43,266 bases of DNA from Vulgatibacter sp035565615. GTDB lineage: Bacteria > Myxococcota > Myxococcia > Myxococcales > Vulgatibacteraceae. A program made the translations under genes and the position numbers. Below are positions 41,867 to 43,266 of this stretch, in pieces. Position 1 is the stretch's first letter; every line of letters starts with the position of its first letter. The notes under the pieces are model-generated. The model had not been told where the DNA came from, did no database searches, and was given only the letters and a program-made list of their open reading frames with translations. The stretch lies in the NCBI GenBank assembly GCA_035565615.1, contig DATMSB010000095.1, forward strand, positions 1 through 43,266, read 5' to 3'.

Positions 41867-42913
41867 ATGGACGGCCAGGCGGTGATCAGGGAGACGGACG
41901 CGAACCTCGCGAGAGTCGCCCAGGAGAAGGGCGTGCCGCGGGCGACCGCGCACCTCGACGCCGCGCGCATGGCGGACGAGGAGCTCGCCCGCCTCGAGGT
42001 GGCGCTGCCCAGGCTCTGCGCCGGTGCGCCCCCCGAGCTCGGCGCCGCCGCCGAGCACCTGCTGGTCGCCGGCGGCAAGCGGGTGCGCGCGCTCCTCACG
42101 CTCCTGTCGGCCCGCGCCGCGGGCGGATCGGGCGGGGTGGCGCTCGCCGCCGCCGCCGAGCTCGCCCACGCCGCGACGCTCCTCCATGACGACGTGATCG
42201 ACGAGGGCGACGTGCGCCGCGGCAGGCCCACCTCCAGGCTCCTGTGGAGCAACGCGGTGAGCGTGCTCTCCGGAGACTTCCTCCTCACCCGCGCGCTGGA
42301 TCTCGCCTGCGGCGCCGGCGTCCCCGGGGCCCTCGAGGAGCTGATCGGGGTCTTGCGCGAGCTGGTGGCGGGCGAGGCGCTGCAGCTCTCCCTGCGCGGA
42401 AACGTGGACGCCACGGAGGCCGAGTACCGCCGGGTGGTCGAGGGCAAGACCGCCTCGCTCTTCCGCTGGTCCGCGCGCTCCGGCTGCCGCGCCGGCGGCG
42501 GCAGCGCCCGGATGGCGGAGGCGATGGGGACCTACGGCTGGCACGTGGGCATCGCCTTCCAGCTCTCCGACGACGCCCTCGACTTCGACGCCGATCCCGA
42601 CGCCTTCGGGAAGTCGCTGCTCCAGGACCTGCGCGAGGGCACCTTGACCCTGCCGGTGCTGCGCACCCTGGACGGCCACCCCGAGCTTCGCGAGGAGCTG
42701 CGGGCGGTGCTGGCCACGGACGAGCCCCTCTCCGCCGAGGTGGCGTCGCGGATCGCGAGGATCGTGCGGGAGAGCGGCGCCGTCGAGGCGGTGCGCCGGG
42801 AGGCCGCCGCGGAGGCCGAGGAGGGCGCCTCCGCGCTCTCGCTCCTGCCGGACAACCCCTTCCGCCGCGCCCTCGAGGACGTGGCGCGCGGCCTCGCGGC
42901 GAGGGTCCGATAG
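41867..42913 (+). CDS. Polyprenyl (octaprenyl-type) diphosphate synthase
   Basis: A 348-residue all-trans prenyltransferase. The first Asp-rich motif is 'DDVID' (108-112, in 'LLHDDVIDEGDVRRG'), the second 'DDALD' (235-239, in 'FQLSDDALDF'). 'GGKRVRALLTLL' (69-80) binds the diphosphate of IPP. It makes the quinone side chain from IPP and an allylic primer; chain length cannot be read safely. I chose the ATG at 41867 with GAAGAGG 5 nt upstream; the frame extends upstream over the promoter. UbiE follows 1 bp after the stop, supporting a quinone role. Confidence 0.92.
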   Translation: MDGQAVIRETDANLARVAQEKGVPRATAHLDAARMADEELARLEVALPRLCAGAPPELGAAAEHLLVAGGKRVRALLTLLSARAAGGSGGVALAAAAELAHAATLLHDDVIDEGDVRRGRPTSRLLWSNAVSVLSGDFLLTRALDLACGAGVPGALEELIGVLRELVAGEALQLSLRGNVDATEAEYRRVVEGKTASLFRWSARSGCRAGGGSARMAEAMGTYGWHVGIAFQLSDDALDFDADPDAFGKSLLQDLREGTLTLPVLRTLDGHPELREELRAVLATDEPLSAEVASRIARIVRESGAVEAVRREAAAEAEEGASALSLLPDNPFRRALEDVARGLAARVR

Positions 42914-42914
42914 C

Positions 42915-43266
42915 GTGACGACCCGGGCGCTGCGCGGGCCTCAGGCCCAGGGCCATTCGGGGGCGAGCGTGCGATCGATGTTCGATCGGATCGCACCCAC
43001 CTACGATCGGCTCAACCACCTGCTCTCCGCCGGGGTGGATCGGGCGTGGCGCACGGAGCTCGCCAGGGGCCTGCCCGATCCGGTGGGCCGGGTGCTGGAC
43101 CTCTGCGCCGGGACCCTGGATCTGTCGCGGGCGATCTGGCTGGAGCATCCCCGGGCGGAGATCGTGGCGGCGGACTTCGCGGTGGAGATGCTCCGCGGCG
43201 GCGCCGACAAGGTGCCGGACGCGGCGGCTTGCGGCGCGGACGCCCTGGCGCTCCCCTTTCGCGACG
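42915..43266 (+). CDS. ubiE: Demethylmenaquinone/ubiquinone methyltransferase, N-terminal part (3' end beyond window)
   Basis: The GTG at 42915 opens a frame that runs to the right edge (117 codons seen). After a 20-residue leader comes the UbiE/COQ5 signature 'MFDRIAPTYDRLNHLLSAGVDRAWR' pattern, then the SAM-binding motif region 'VLDLCAGTLDLS' and 'ADFAVEML'. It would C-methylate the quinone precursor. The usual 'GTGD' of motif I reads GTLD here. It starts 1 bp after the polyprenyl synthase stop, so the pair is a menaquinone/ubiquinone operon. Confidence 0.9.
   Translation, partial: MTTRALRGPQAQGHSGASVRSMFDRIAPTYDRLNHLLSAGVDRAWRTELARGLPDPVGRVLDLCAGTLDLSRAIWLEHPRAEIVAADFAVEMLRGGADKVPDAAACGADALALPFRD

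Overview
This is a GC-rich chromosomal window (well over 60 percent GC by eye, with strong third-position GC bias) densely packed with protein genes. I see no rRNA, tRNA, CRISPR array, transposase or phage gene. The gene set suggests a Gram-negative, facultatively respiring bacterium, most plausibly of the Myxococcota (former Deltaproteobacteria). This rests on a large RCC1-repeat secreted protein, an ASH-domain lipoprotein, a SpoIID-like protein, a split glycine decarboxylase, and a System I cytochrome c maturation operon. The taxonomic assignment is an inference.

Layout. (1) Positions 1-4893, minus strand: an exported RCC1 beta-propeller protein followed by an ASH/choice-of-anchor-D lipoprotein that runs off the left edge. 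(2) 5185-8183, plus strand: a SpoIID/LytB protein and a TonB-C-domain protein, ending in a perfect 34-bp tandem duplication. (3) 8239-13828, minus strand: a one-carbon module, folD followed by gcvT-gcvH-gcvPA-gcvPB, with a clear promoter before gcvT. (4) 14016-18144: two convergent polytopic GT-C-type glycosyltransferase-like proteins. (5) 18245-20793, minus strand: a Rieske protein, 4-hydroxyphenylpyruvate dioxygenase and an alpha/beta hydrolase. (6) 20874-28499, minus strand: a complete ccmABCDEFGHI operon, mostly with 4-nt start/stop overlaps. (7) 28500-28891: a long intergenic region with degenerate 60-bp repeats and a palindromic operator. (8) 28892-31958, plus strand: a three-gene DevBCA/MacAB-like exporter. 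(9) 32524-41114, plus strand: a nine-gene operon for anaerobic benzoyl-CoA degradation. (10) 41200-43266: a GbsR/MarR regulator, a polyprenyl diphosphate synthase and the start of ubiE.

The outstanding feature is region 9. It encodes a four-subunit, ATP-dependent (class I) benzoyl-CoA reductase with subunit sizes like the Azoarcus BzdNOPQ type. With it are the three enzymes that take the dienoyl-CoA product to 3-hydroxypimeloyl-CoA (Dch, Had, Oah), an embedded TetR-family regulator, and a terminal hemerythrin overlapping the reductase gene. A promoter with a perfect 14-bp palindrome precedes the operon. No ferredoxin, ferredoxin-reducing enzyme or benzoate-CoA ligase lies in the window. Class I reductase is classically known from facultative Alpha- and Betaproteobacteria, while deltaproteobacterial-type anaerobes usually use the class II Bam system, so this location, the regulator and the hemerythrin are all notable. 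Oxygen-dependent tyrosine catabolism (HPPD) in the same window suggests a facultative life style.

The polyprenyl synthase and UbiE would supply respiratory quinone, and the Ccm system c-type cytochromes, so much of the window serves respiration.
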